Origin: Bacteroidia bacterium
GTDB lineage: Bacteria; Bacteroidota; Bacteroidia; Flavobacteriales; Flavobacteriaceae
Direction: 5' to 3'
NCBI GenBank assembly: GCA_030428705.1
Contig: JAUIDI010000014.1
Coordinates: 1 to 40,496, forward strand
Length of the DNA stretch: 40,496 nt
Both the position numbers and the translations under genes were made by a program. The notes under the pieces are model-generated. The model saw nothing but the letters and a program-made list of their open reading frames with translations. It was not told where the DNA came from and ran no database searches. Below are positions 18,168 to 25,041 of this stretch, one piece after another. Every line of letters begins with the position of its first letter. Within the stretch, counting starts at the first letter, position 1.

Positions 18168-18797
18168 TTTTCATTTTTATAGTGTGTTAAGATAAATGTA
18201 AAATTTCTCCTTATTTTCTCCCTAACTTTAACAATAAAATCGTTGAAATACATAGCTTCAGCGTGGTCTTTCTCCCCATTTTCTACCTAAATATAGGAAG
18301 TTTGATTTATAACATACTGTAAATCAATATTATATCAGGCTTTGCCTGATTACTGCTTGCTCTTCCTATATTCTGTTGCGAAGCAACACAAATAGTCATT
18401 TCAAATATCCTCGATATTTGCTTTAGGCTACAACGGTTGAACTTGCTTCAAAAGTTCAGAAATGATGAACGCTCCAACGCTGTTTTTTCTTAACGCTTTT
18501 CTACCTGAACGCTAAAAAAACAGCGTCGGGTCCAGCGGGTAGGTTTGTTCATCTTCAAGGTCGCAAGACGACCTTGGGTAAGATTTTTGGGGCAATATAA
18601 TTCAGTTGAAATCCATTAGGTGCGTTTCACCGATTTGTAAGAAAATTACTTGGTCAAAATTTTGGTTGTTCTTAGTTTGGCAAACAACTGCAAAACGATT
18701 TGAAGAAAATACAGCTTGCCATCCCGTAACCGGAAAAACTCATTTCAAATATGAATGGATTCATTCACCCCGGGTCAGATGTCGGGGGCGGGCTGTA
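18168..18797. other. Probable oriT: hairpin array upstream of mob genes
   Basis: No gene is seen in these 630 bases. Between 18334 and 18576 there are six inverted repeats with short loops: ATCAGGC/GCCTGAT (18334-18350), TGTTGC/GCAACA (18374-18388), CAAATATC/GATATTTG (18402-18420), TGAACTT/AAGTTCA (18438-18458), ACGCTGTTTTTT/AAAAAACAGCGT (18477-18488 with 18515-18526), and CAAGGTCG/CGACCTTG (18556-18576). The position directly upstream of the oriT-binding protein and relaxase genes makes this the best oriT candidate. The nic site cannot be placed from sequence alone. The 18577-18797 portion shows nothing recognisable. Confidence 0.6.
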
Positions 18798-19016
18798 TTA
18801 GTTTTTGGTTTGCTTTTTATCCAGCAGATAAGTGAGAGCGGAAATGGTCAAATCCAGTTCACGTTTTTTCGTAAATGAAAAACAACTTAGCGATTTGCGC
18901 TGAAGTTTCAGCTTCTCGTTCAAGGCGCTCATGGATTCCGGATTGAACATTTCCCTAGATTCCAATTTGGAGCGCACCTGTTTCACAACGTCCATATTTA
19001 TTTTTGATCGGGCCAT
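18798..19016 (-). CDS. Small basic helical hypothetical protein
   Basis: From ATG 19016 the gene encodes 72 residues beginning MARSKINMDVV. It is basic, lacks membrane segments and appears helical (MSALNEKLKLQRK; LDLTISALTYLLDKK). An upstream ATG at 19058 would add 14 residues of poor quality. It lies alone between the oriT candidate and the replication origin, facing oriT. I do not recognise the family; a small DNA-binding or replication accessory role is possible but unsupported. Confidence 0.45.
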   Translation of the reverse strand: MARSKINMDVVKQVRSKLESREMFNPESMSALNEKLKLQRKSLSCFSFTKKRELDLTISALTYLLDKKQTKN

Positions 19017-19145
19017 TTGATTATTAACGCCCATCACAATTGGAATCTTATAAATCAACCAATCAATATTGTTGGTTTTTCGACAAAACGCACTTTTTGT
19101 AAGGCGTGTACATGTCTCATTTTCAGTAAAAGAGAGAGGGTTTAT

Positions 19146-19993
19146 TTATTGGAACAACCACGGACGGCCGATAGAAAAAATCAATTGAAAAACGCCATTT
19201 TGACAGTTTTTCTAAGGTTTTGTGGATGCTTTTTGACCTTTCTTCCTAAATATTGTGAAACAATACAAAATCGGCTGAAAAATGGGCGAAATTCTTGTTA
19301 TGAACAAGAATTATGACCTTTTTGAAACCTTATTAAACTAAAATTATTATTTAAAATTATTTCTTTTTTTAATTAAGGGAATTACAGAATAAATTAAGGA
19401 ATCGCGAATATACAGTGTTTTCAAGTGGTTCAAGGGGTTTATTGGAACAATGGCGGATGAATAATGGAACGATCACGGACACTTATTGGAACAACCACGT
19501 TTTTATCGGAACAATGGCGGACAGGTTATTGGAACAACCACGGATGAAGTTTTTAACAGCACTTAGCCCATTATCAATAATCGCATCGGACTTATTAACA
19601 ATTTTTATTGGAACAACCACGGATGTAATTATTGGAACTTTCACGGATATTGCTACATTTGGTTTATTGGAACATTTACGGACACCCTATTTATGAGACC
19701 TAAGATACAAAGAGTTGATATTTCTACCCTCCCCAAGACGGTCCAACAACCCTATGTAATAACCGAAAAATTTGATTTCAATATCCATGAGGCCCGAATC
19801 CTAATTCGGGTTCTCCAGCAAATAAAAAAGCACCAGTTTATCCAGATGGGAACCCAAATCGACATGGACAATAACGTGGTAATGCGTTTTAGGCCAAAGG
19901 ATTTGACCGTTGGAAACGATTTAAAGTTGGTTTATAACGCCCTTGGTACTATCCGGAAAAAAGAAATCGTAGTTAAAGGAACAACCACGGACG
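19146..19993 (+). repeat. Iteron array of the replication origin (10 copies)
   Basis: Ten direct copies of a motif close to TTATTGGAACAACCACGGA occur, with GGAAC starting at 19151, 19444, 19466, 19488, 19508, 19531, 19610, 19634, 19669 and 19978. Copies 2 to 6 are spaced 20-23 bases, about two helical turns, as in classic iteron origins. Two sub-types alternate in the middle: ACAACCACGG and ACAATGGCGG. The AT-rich 19317-19400 stretch between copy 1 and the main array is a candidate unwinding region. The tenth copy lies inside the rep coding sequence. Iterons are bound by Rep_3-type initiators. Confidence 0.9.
19632..19661 (+). promoter_or_regulatory. rep promoter embedded in iterons
   Basis: TTG at 19632-19634 and TACATTTG at 19654-19661 are separated by 19 bases and match the Bacteroidota promoter pattern. 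The TTG is part of iteron 8 (GGAACTTTCACGG), and iteron 9 covers the presumed transcription start just ahead of the rep ATG at 19693. Rep binding should therefore shut its own promoter, the usual copy-number feedback of iteron plasmids. Confidence 0.65.
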
Positions 19994-20691
19994 AGGGCCA
20001 AGAAGTGGAAACCAGGACAATAACCGGTATCATCAATGAGGCAACGTACAGTACAAACAACAGCTTTGTAGATATTAAGATAAATGCGGACTGGTACACC
20101 ATTCTGGTTGACTTGTCAAAAGGATATACGCCCTACTTGGGCAATGTCGGTTTTCAAACTGGTAACAAGCATCACCTGGTCATATACCAATACATCTGCC
20201 AATGGCATGATGAAGGGGTGATTGACGGAAAGACACTTACGGAAGCCCAAGTAAGAAAGGATTTTAAAATCTTTGACTTGTACAAAGATTTCAGGAAAGT
20301 CATTGATCGCGTAATTGAGCCCTGTAAACAGGAACTGGATGAGTTTGCGGATAGGAGTTTCAACTACACTCCCATTAGGGCCAATCCTAATGCGACACGG
20401 GGTAGAGGGGCCAAAATTGTGGCAATTTCATTTAAGTTTTACAAAACTTCAACTGAAGATATTAATTCCACATATGAACCAAAACGTGCAGCCAAAAAAA
20501 TCAGCGAGTTCAAAAGTATATACGGTTTCGATGAGACCCAGGAGCAACAATTGGGCGGATTGGCCAAAAGGTATGATTTATCATTCCTCTCCGCACTGGA
20601 ATATGAAAATCGTCCCTACCTATTAAAACAGGAAAATTTCATAGAGGCATTCCATAAGATTATCATTGAACGAAGTGCGGCCAAAAAGTGA
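19693..20691 (+). CDS. Replication initiator protein (Rep_3/RepB type)
   Basis: The 332-residue protein has the two winged-helix layout of Rep_3 initiators: an N-terminal half with ITEKFDFNIHEARILIRVLQ and a C-terminal half with LGNVGFQTGNKHHLVIYQYI and IFDLYKDFRKVIDRVIEP, the latter resembling the conserved recognition segment of the family. It should bind the iterons and open the origin. It is one of few plus-strand genes in the middle of the window, preceded by its own iteron-overlapped promoter. Codons near 95-102 (VVKGTTTDEG) contain a full iteron core. Confidence 0.9.
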   Translation: MRPKIQRVDISTLPKTVQQPYVITEKFDFNIHEARILIRVLQQIKKHQFIQMGTQIDMDNNVVMRFRPKDLTVGNDLKLVYNALGTIRKKEIVVKGTTTDEGQEVETRTITGIINEATYSTNNSFVDIKINADWYTILVDLSKGYTPYLGNVGFQTGNKHHLVIYQYICQWHDEGVIDGKTLTEAQVRKDFKIFDLYKDFRKVIDRVIEPCKQELDEFADRSFNYTPIRANPNATRGRGAKIVAISFKFYKTSTEDINSTYEPKRAAKKISEFKSIYGFDETQEQQLGGLAKRYDLSFLSALEYENRPYLLKQENFIEAFHKIIIERSAAKK

Positions 20692-20819
20692 TGTTGGCGT
20701 ATCCGCCAAAGTTCCATTAAGCCCAAAAAAATCGTGTGAAGAAAGGTCAAAAAAGCAAGGCACAATAAAACAAAAATCACTATATTTGAAGTGAAAGAAG
20801 CAAACGCAAGTTTGTATCG

Positions 20820-20853
20820 AAAAACGGAGTGGCCATCAGGTCATTCCGTTTTT
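20820..20853 (+). terminator. Terminator between rep and the small-gene operon
   Basis: Arms AAAAACGGAGTG (20820-20831) and CATTCCGTTTTT (20842-20853) pair with one G-T wobble and are followed by a T-run on the plus strand and preceded by an A-run, so it can act in both directions. A TATATTTG box lies just upstream at 20781-20788. A weaker hairpin TTGGCG/CGCCAA follows the rep stop at 20694-20709. Confidence 0.7.
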
Positions 20854-20855
20854 TC

Positions 20856-21131
20856 TTAGAATGTATCTGAAGTGGGTTCGTTCTTTCCTTTCTGAAAGCT
20901 GCCGAGATACCTTCCCTTCTCCCCTTTTACATATTCGTACACATTGAAATAGCTCCAGTTTGGAAAGTCCGTATGAAGGAAACGGGTAAACTTCTTTAGC
21001 CGGTTGACGTTGTTGTAGCGTAGGAAACGGCAATTTCTACAATCGGTATCAATCTTTCTCTTTGCATCTGCGTTTGATTGACAAACCGGACACATGACCT
21101 TCACAATCGCTCTGTACCTTGTATATGCCAT
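20856..21131 (-). CDS. Small zinc-ribbon-like protein
   Basis: A 91-residue protein with CPVC (residues 14-17) and CRNC (31-34), a spacing suited to a zinc ribbon, followed by a basic aromatic-rich stretch (KKFTRFLHTDFPNWSYF). It is the last of five small co-directional genes and starts 2 bases after the preceding stop. I do not recognise the family. A nucleic-acid or protein-binding role is only a guess from the Cys pairs. Confidence 0.6.
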   Translation of the reverse strand: MAYTRYRAIVKVMCPVCQSNADAKRKIDTDCRNCRFLRYNNVNRLKKFTRFLHTDFPNWSYFNVYEYVKGEKGRYLGSFQKGKNEPTSDTF

Positions 21132-21133
21132 TT

Positions 21134-21277
21134 TTAGAGTTTGGTAACGTATTTGTACTCTGATTTGGAGAAAGCCCGATCTGAGGAATGTATGCGAAAA
21201 CTTTCGCCATCATCGAAAACGACTTCCCCAATATGCTTCGTTGGCTCCTCTTCCCCTATTTTAAAGACTTCGACCAT
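21134..21277 (-). CDS. 47-residue hypothetical protein
   Basis: It starts MVEVFKIGEEEP at 21277, with the ATG one base after the TAG stop of the preceding gene, and ends two bases before the next start. The reading is acidic in the middle (VVFDDGESFRIHSSD) and basic at the end. A longer in-frame extension to 21487 exists but is Ser/Arg-rich and overlaps the better gene at 21279-21506 in another frame, so the short form is preferred. Function unknown. Confidence 0.5.
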   Translation of the reverse strand: MVEVFKIGEEEPTKHIGEVVFDDGESFRIHSSDRAFSKSEYKYVTKL

Positions 21278-21278
21278 A

Positions 21279-21506
21279 CTAATCTGTTGATAGGAATTTC
21301 TCAACGAACTTGCTGGGTAGAAAATCAAATTTCTTTTTGGTCCAATAGACAATATATCCTTTGTTGTGCCTAAAGCTCCCCCAAGACTGCTTTGAGTTTT
21401 TCGCAAGGATTCGCTGTTTGCCCACATCCTCTTGACTGCGGTTGAAGATAATATCCTCCCAAACCGATAGTGAAACCTTGGCCTCAATTTTTCTTTTTGT
21501 TTTCAT
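21279..21506 (-). CDS. 75-residue basic hypothetical protein
   Basis: From ATG 21506 the product begins MKTKRKIEAKVSLSVWEDII and is lysine-rich with a cluster VYWTKKKFDFLPSKFVEKF. An upstream ATG at 21536 would add ten residues. It overlaps the preceding small gene by 23 bases and is followed one base later by the 47-residue gene, which suggests a polycistronic unit. No family recognised. Confidence 0.5.
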   Translation of the reverse strand: MKTKRKIEAKVSLSVWEDIIFNRSQEDVGKQRILAKNSKQSWGSFRHNKGYIVYWTKKKFDFLPSKFVEKFLSTD

Positions 21507-21678
21507 TCCTGGTCCTAATACATTTTGAAAATTCATCTTCGGGCATGCCTACCGGCATTAGAACATGGTACCACATACAATTGAAGTTGTAGCGCAAAAT
21601 CCGAAACCACCTCGGGGGTTTCTTTTTGGTTGTCTTCCTGCGAGCTGATCCCATGCTAAAGTGTTCTTTTGTTCCCAA
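21484..21678 (-). CDS. 64-residue basic hypothetical protein
   Basis: The protein has a highly basic N-terminal half (SARRKTTKKKPPRWFRILR) and a Cys-Met-Trp-Tyr segment. Met9 (21654) is an alternative start. It begins 18 bases after the stop of the 38-residue gene. The coding assignment rests on spacing in the small-gene operon and remains tentative. Confidence 0.4.
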   Translation of the reverse strand: MGTKEHFSMGSARRKTTKKKPPRWFRILRYNFNCMWYHVLMPVGMPEDEFSKCIRTRNENKKKN

Positions 21679-21696
21679 AGGTGTACCGGTTCCGTT

Positions 21697-21813
21697 TCAC
21701 AACCCCCAAAGCTCTGGATTGAATCCGTCCGGATAATCGCCTAAATCATTTTGTTCCTCCAGCCAGGTTTCCATTTCAAGGTCTTCAAAATTGCTTGTAC
21801 CGCCCATATCCAT
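21697..21813 (-). CDS. 38-residue acidic micro-protein
   Basis: The frame ATG 21813 to TGA 21697 reads MDMGGTSNFEDLEMETWLEE and ends in NPELWGL. It is strongly acidic, has two tryptophans and continues without gaps into the next small gene. It is the likely first gene of the five-gene unit. No family recognised; assignment is based on context and sensible composition. Confidence 0.4.
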   Translation of the reverse strand: MDMGGTSNFEDLEMETWLEEQNDLGDYPDGFNPELWGL

Positions 21814-21850
21814 TGATGTTTGAATTTTCCAAATCCATTAAATTATTTTA

Positions 21851-21949
21851 TATGGCCATAAACTAAAAATTAATGTGAAATAAACTGACAGTTTAGGATC
21901 TCCTATAATTTTAGATTTTTGCGTGAGACTTCCTTATTTTCTATCTTTG
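21851..21949 (+). promoter_or_regulatory. Divergent control region with promoter and palindromes
   Basis: On the plus strand TTTTTG (21916-21921) and TATCTTTG (21942-21949) are 20 bases apart, an excellent Bacteroidota promoter for the small membrane protein at 22024. Between this and the minus-strand small-gene unit lie the 10-bp palindrome TATGGCCATA (21851-21860) and the inverted repeat TAAACT-GAC-AGTTTA (21881-21895), candidate operators for both directions. The leader also holds a GCCC/GGGC hairpin near 21965-21980. Confidence 0.6.
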
Positions 21950-22023
21950 TAATCACTTTCCGAAAGCCCGAAAAGGGCGTTTCACTTAAACATTTTTCAA
22001 CCAAACCTAAATCCAAAACCATT

Positions 22024-22155
22024 ATGGAACCAACTACATTTTTGCCTATACTCGTGGCTATTCTTCTAATCATTTTTGAACCTTTCCTAAAGGACATCGG
22101 TTGCTTTTTACGTTACGGCCAATGTTGCGATTGTCGGGAAAATTCCGTATCTTAA
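22024..22155 (+). CDS. 43-residue single-pass membrane protein
   Basis: The product starts MEPTTFLPILVAILLIIFEP, giving one transmembrane helix at residues 6-19, then a cytosolic or periplasmic tail with a CFLRYGQCCDC cysteine cluster. An in-frame upstream ATG at 21919 falls between the promoter boxes and cannot be used by that transcript. The clean promoter supports expression. Function unknown; small membrane proteins of this kind can act as toxins or regulators, which is untested here. Confidence 0.5.
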   Translation: MEPTTFLPILVAILLIIFEPFLKDIGCFLRYGQCCDCRENSVS

Positions 22156-22403
22156 AAAGGCGTTCTATTTGACATAAAATTGCTTATAGAACTCGTTATT
22201 TCCCATACTTCCAGTCGTTTACGTTTTTTTCGTCCGTCACAGGGGCTTAAAATGGCCCGTTTACTTACAGTTTTTCAGAAAAATGAGCTGATATCGGTTT
22301 CAATCTGTAAGCGGAAATCTTCCGGTGTTCTTACGCTTTTATTTCACATTTTGTGCATGATAATTTAAAAAAAAGGTTCCTTCATATATTTTAAAACTCA
22401 TGT

Positions 22404-24731
22404 TCAGGCCACTCTCTGTTCATAAAGATGCCGTTGAAACTCGACAAAAAGCTTGCTAATATTGGCTACGTCACCAAGAATGTTCTTTGCATCTTCTAAT
22501 GACTGATATTTATTGGTCAACAAGATTGGTAGCTTCTCCTGGTCGAGTTCGCCAACACCTGTCTCAACGTACTTAGACAGTACGAACGCAATAAACTCTC
22601 TTTGCCTGCTGTTGAGCAATGCAAAGATGGTGGCTTCGGCAGCTTTGGCCCTTGCTTCTCTGGTCACAGCGATATAGTCTCCGTTGAACACATATTCCAA
22701 CACGTCATACAAGTCGCTTTTCTCCATATCCACCAACTTTTGCAAGGTCAGTAAATCTTCTTTTGGGAAGCCTGCTGCCCCCAAGTTCTCCAGCAGGGTT
22801 TTTCTGGTCAATGGATTGCTCCACAGTTTCCGCAGCTCTTCTTCGTCTTTGAATAGTTTGGGAAGCTCTCCAAACAGATTGTTTAAAAACTCTTCTGCCG
22901 AAATCGGTTTTCCATCTGCACTCCAAAAGGAAGTTTGTACAATATGTTGTATCGTTCTTTCCTTGCCGTCTCTTAGTTTGACCTTCGCCTTTTTCTTTTT
23001 GGGTATTGGCTCGTTGGGTTCAGCAGCAGTTGTTGGTACACTTGGTTCTGCTGGTGGATGTGGTTTTGGTTTTCTTGGCTCTGGCTCTAAAGGTTCTCCA
23101 TCCCATTCAGGGTCTGAGAAGTGTTTGTAGGCATCCACAAAGTCGTATATGGTAAAAAACTCTTTGCCATCAAATAATCTTGTACCGCGACCAACAATTT
23201 GCTTGAACTCAATCATGGAGTTTACAGGACGAAGCAATACGATATTCCGAATGTTTCTTGCATCTACTCCCGTTGAAAGCTTTTGCGAAGTAGTCAGAAT
23301 TGTTGGTAATGTCTTCTCATTATCCTGAAATTCACGCAACAATCTTTCGCCTTCTTCTCCGTCATTGGCAGTTACCCGAACGCAATAAAAAGGGTCTGTA
23401 CTTTTGGCGTTTTGATTTACCAGTTCACGAAGCAATGCGGCATGAGCTTGATTAGCACCAAAAATGATGGCCTTTTCTTTTTGATTGGCTTCATCTAAAA
23501 AAATATTTACCCGCTTGGCTTCACGCTCTACAATTTCAATACTTCTGTTAAAGTCTTTTTCTTCATAGAGTTTGCCTTCTTCAATTTCGCCTTCTACAAT
23601 AGTGTCGTCAGAAGTGTAGCGGTAATCGTCTAAAGTGGTTTTGATACGTTTTACTTTAAAAGGCGTGAGAAAACCATCATTGATACCTTCTTTGAGCGAA
23701 TAGATGTAAACAGGTTCACCAAAGTATTTATAGGTGTCTACGTTGTCATATCGTTTGGGTGTTGCGGTTAAACCTAATTGCACTGCCGGACTGAAATATT
23801 CCAAAATACCACGCCAATTGCTTTCATCATTGGCTCCACCACGGTGGCACTCATCAATGATGATGAAATCAAAATAATCTTTGGGATATTCACCAAAGTA
23901 TGGAGCGGGTTTTCCTTCTTTATCCGTGCCGCTCATGAAAGTTTGGAAAATGGTAAAGAAAATGCTGCCGTTGGTTGGCACTCTACCCTTTTTCTTAATC
24001 TCACTGGGTTTTATGCGTACCAAGGCATCTTCGGGAAATGCTGAAAAGGAATTGAATGCCTGGTTTGCCAAAATATTTCTATCGGCCAGAAACAAAATTC
24101 TGGGTCTGCGGCTGCCGTCTCGCTGCAAGTTCCAACGGGTTTGAAATAGTTTCCAAGCGATTTGAAATGCAATGGCCGTTTTTCCCGTTCCTGTGGCAAG
24201 TGTGAGCAAGATCCGGTCACTGCCGTTTGCCAATGCTTCCAAGGTGTTCTTTACGGCTATTTCTTGATAATAACGTAATTGCCAAGTACCGCTTTTATCT
24301 TCAAAGGGGACATTGGCAAATTTTTCTCTCCATTCGTTTTGTTCTTCAAAGGTCTTGTTCCAAAGTTCTTCGGGACCAAGAAAATCTGTTACCAAACCTT
24401 CCTCTCCTGTCTTCATGCAGATTTGGTAAATGGCTTTTCCGTTGGTGCTGTACGTAGTTTCCAATTGGAGTTTCTCGGCATACTGCTTGGCTTGCATCAC
24501 GCCTTCGCCTACTTCCAATTCATCGCTTTTGGCTTCTATTACGGCTAACTTGATGCCCTTATGCACCAAAATATAATCGGCAATAATCTTTCTGCCCCTA
24601 CCGCCACCCGATTGGATTTTGCCTTCAGTAATGCGGTATTCGCGAAGCACTTTAGAGCCTTCTACCACGCCCCAACCGCAAGTCTTTAGCTTGGGGTCAA
24701 TTAGTTCTGCTCTTGTTTCTGCTTCGTTCAT
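22404..24731 (-). CDS. hsdR: Type I restriction endonuclease subunit R
   Basis: This 775-residue HsdR has a PD-ExK nuclease domain (Asp52, Glu66-x-Lys68 in VIEAKS), then a superfamily 2 motor with Walker A ATGTGKT (179-185) and the DECH box (293-296), LGLTATPKR and the arginine motif QIVGRGTRLF. A Pro/Glu/Lys-rich linker around 545-590 precedes a C-terminal HsdM-binding helical region. It translocates and cuts DNA lacking host modification. The length is that of the EcoEI-like short class. It is the last gene of the island and starts one base after the preceding small gene. Confidence 0.95.
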   Translation of the reverse strand: MNEAETRAELIDPKLKTCGWGVVEGSKVLREYRITEGKIQSGGGRGRKIIADYILVHKGIKLAVIEAKSDELEVGEGVMQAKQYAEKLQLETTYSTNGKAIYQICMKTGEEGLVTDFLGPEELWNKTFEEQNEWREKFANVPFEDKSGTWQLRYYQEIAVKNTLEALANGSDRILLTLATGTGKTAIAFQIAWKLFQTRWNLQRDGSRRPRILFLADRNILANQAFNSFSAFPEDALVRIKPSEIKKKGRVPTNGSIFFTIFQTFMSGTDKEGKPAPYFGEYPKDYFDFIIIDECHRGGANDESNWRGILEYFSPAVQLGLTATPKRYDNVDTYKYFGEPVYIYSLKEGINDGFLTPFKVKRIKTTLDDYRYTSDDTIVEGEIEEGKLYEEKDFNRSIEIVEREAKRVNIFLDEANQKEKAIIFGANQAHAALLRELVNQNAKSTDPFYCVRVTANDGEEGERLLREFQDNEKTLPTILTTSQKLSTGVDARNIRNIVLLRPVNSMIEFKQIVGRGTRLFDGKEFFTIYDFVDAYKHFSDPEWDGEPLEPEPRKPKPHPPAEPSVPTTAAEPNEPIPKKKKAKVKLRDGKERTIQHIVQTSFWSADGKPISAEEFLNNLFGELPKLFKDEEELRKLWSNPLTRKTLLENLGAAGFPKEDLLTLQKLVDMEKSDLYDVLEYVFNGDYIAVTREARAKAAEATIFALLNSRQREFIAFVLSKYVETGVGELDQEKLPILLTNKYQSLEDAKNILGDVANISKLFVEFQRHLYEQRVA

Positions 24732-24732
24732 T

Positions 24733-25041
24733 TTAATTATTTTCTATTTTAATAGTTTCATTATATTTCTCAATAGCATCTTTATATGCGCGTTCGCTTT
24801 CATCCTTGAACCTATCTTTATTCTGCCTAAGCTCAACAAATTTTTGGTGTAGGTGTTTGTAAATTATCTGATGTGCTTTATTATGTAATTTTCCAACATC
24901 ATATTCATCCATTTCAAATTCGGAAGCAATTGCAGTATCCAGCAACTCCAATAAGTCTTCCTTGCCAATTTGGTCTAACTCTACTGTTGCTTCCCCTTTC
25001 AGAAAGTAACCTTTGCCGTTTTTAATTTCTAAGATTTTCAT
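24733..25041 (-). CDS. Small conserved protein of type I R-M loci
   Basis: From ATG 25041 (MKILEIKNGKGYF) the product is 102 residues; the longer reading from 25083 overlaps the upstream gene more. I recognise this type of protein (KGYF, then DQIGKEDLLELLD, then EMDEY, then AHQIIYKHLHQKF) as one that recurs inside type I R-M operons of unrelated bacteria. Its role is not known to me. It overlaps the PHP-ABC gene by 20 bases and precedes hsdR by one base. Confidence 0.8.
   Translation of the reverse strand: MKILEIKNGKGYFLKGEATVELDQIGKEDLLELLDTAIASEFEMDEYDVGKLHNKAHQIIYKHLHQKFVELRQNKDRFKDESERAYKDAIEKYNETIKIENN

Noticed and set aside
19415-19696. A plus-strand frame across the iterons
   Set aside because: Its apparent protein repeats (for example IGTTTD-like phrases) are simply translated iterons; promoter and operator elements fill the same DNA.
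21278-21487. A 117-residue minus-strand frame ending at 21134
   Set aside because: Its first 70 residues are Ser/Arg-rich and overlap a better frame (21279-21506). Only the last 47 codons, starting one base after that gene's stop, are kept.
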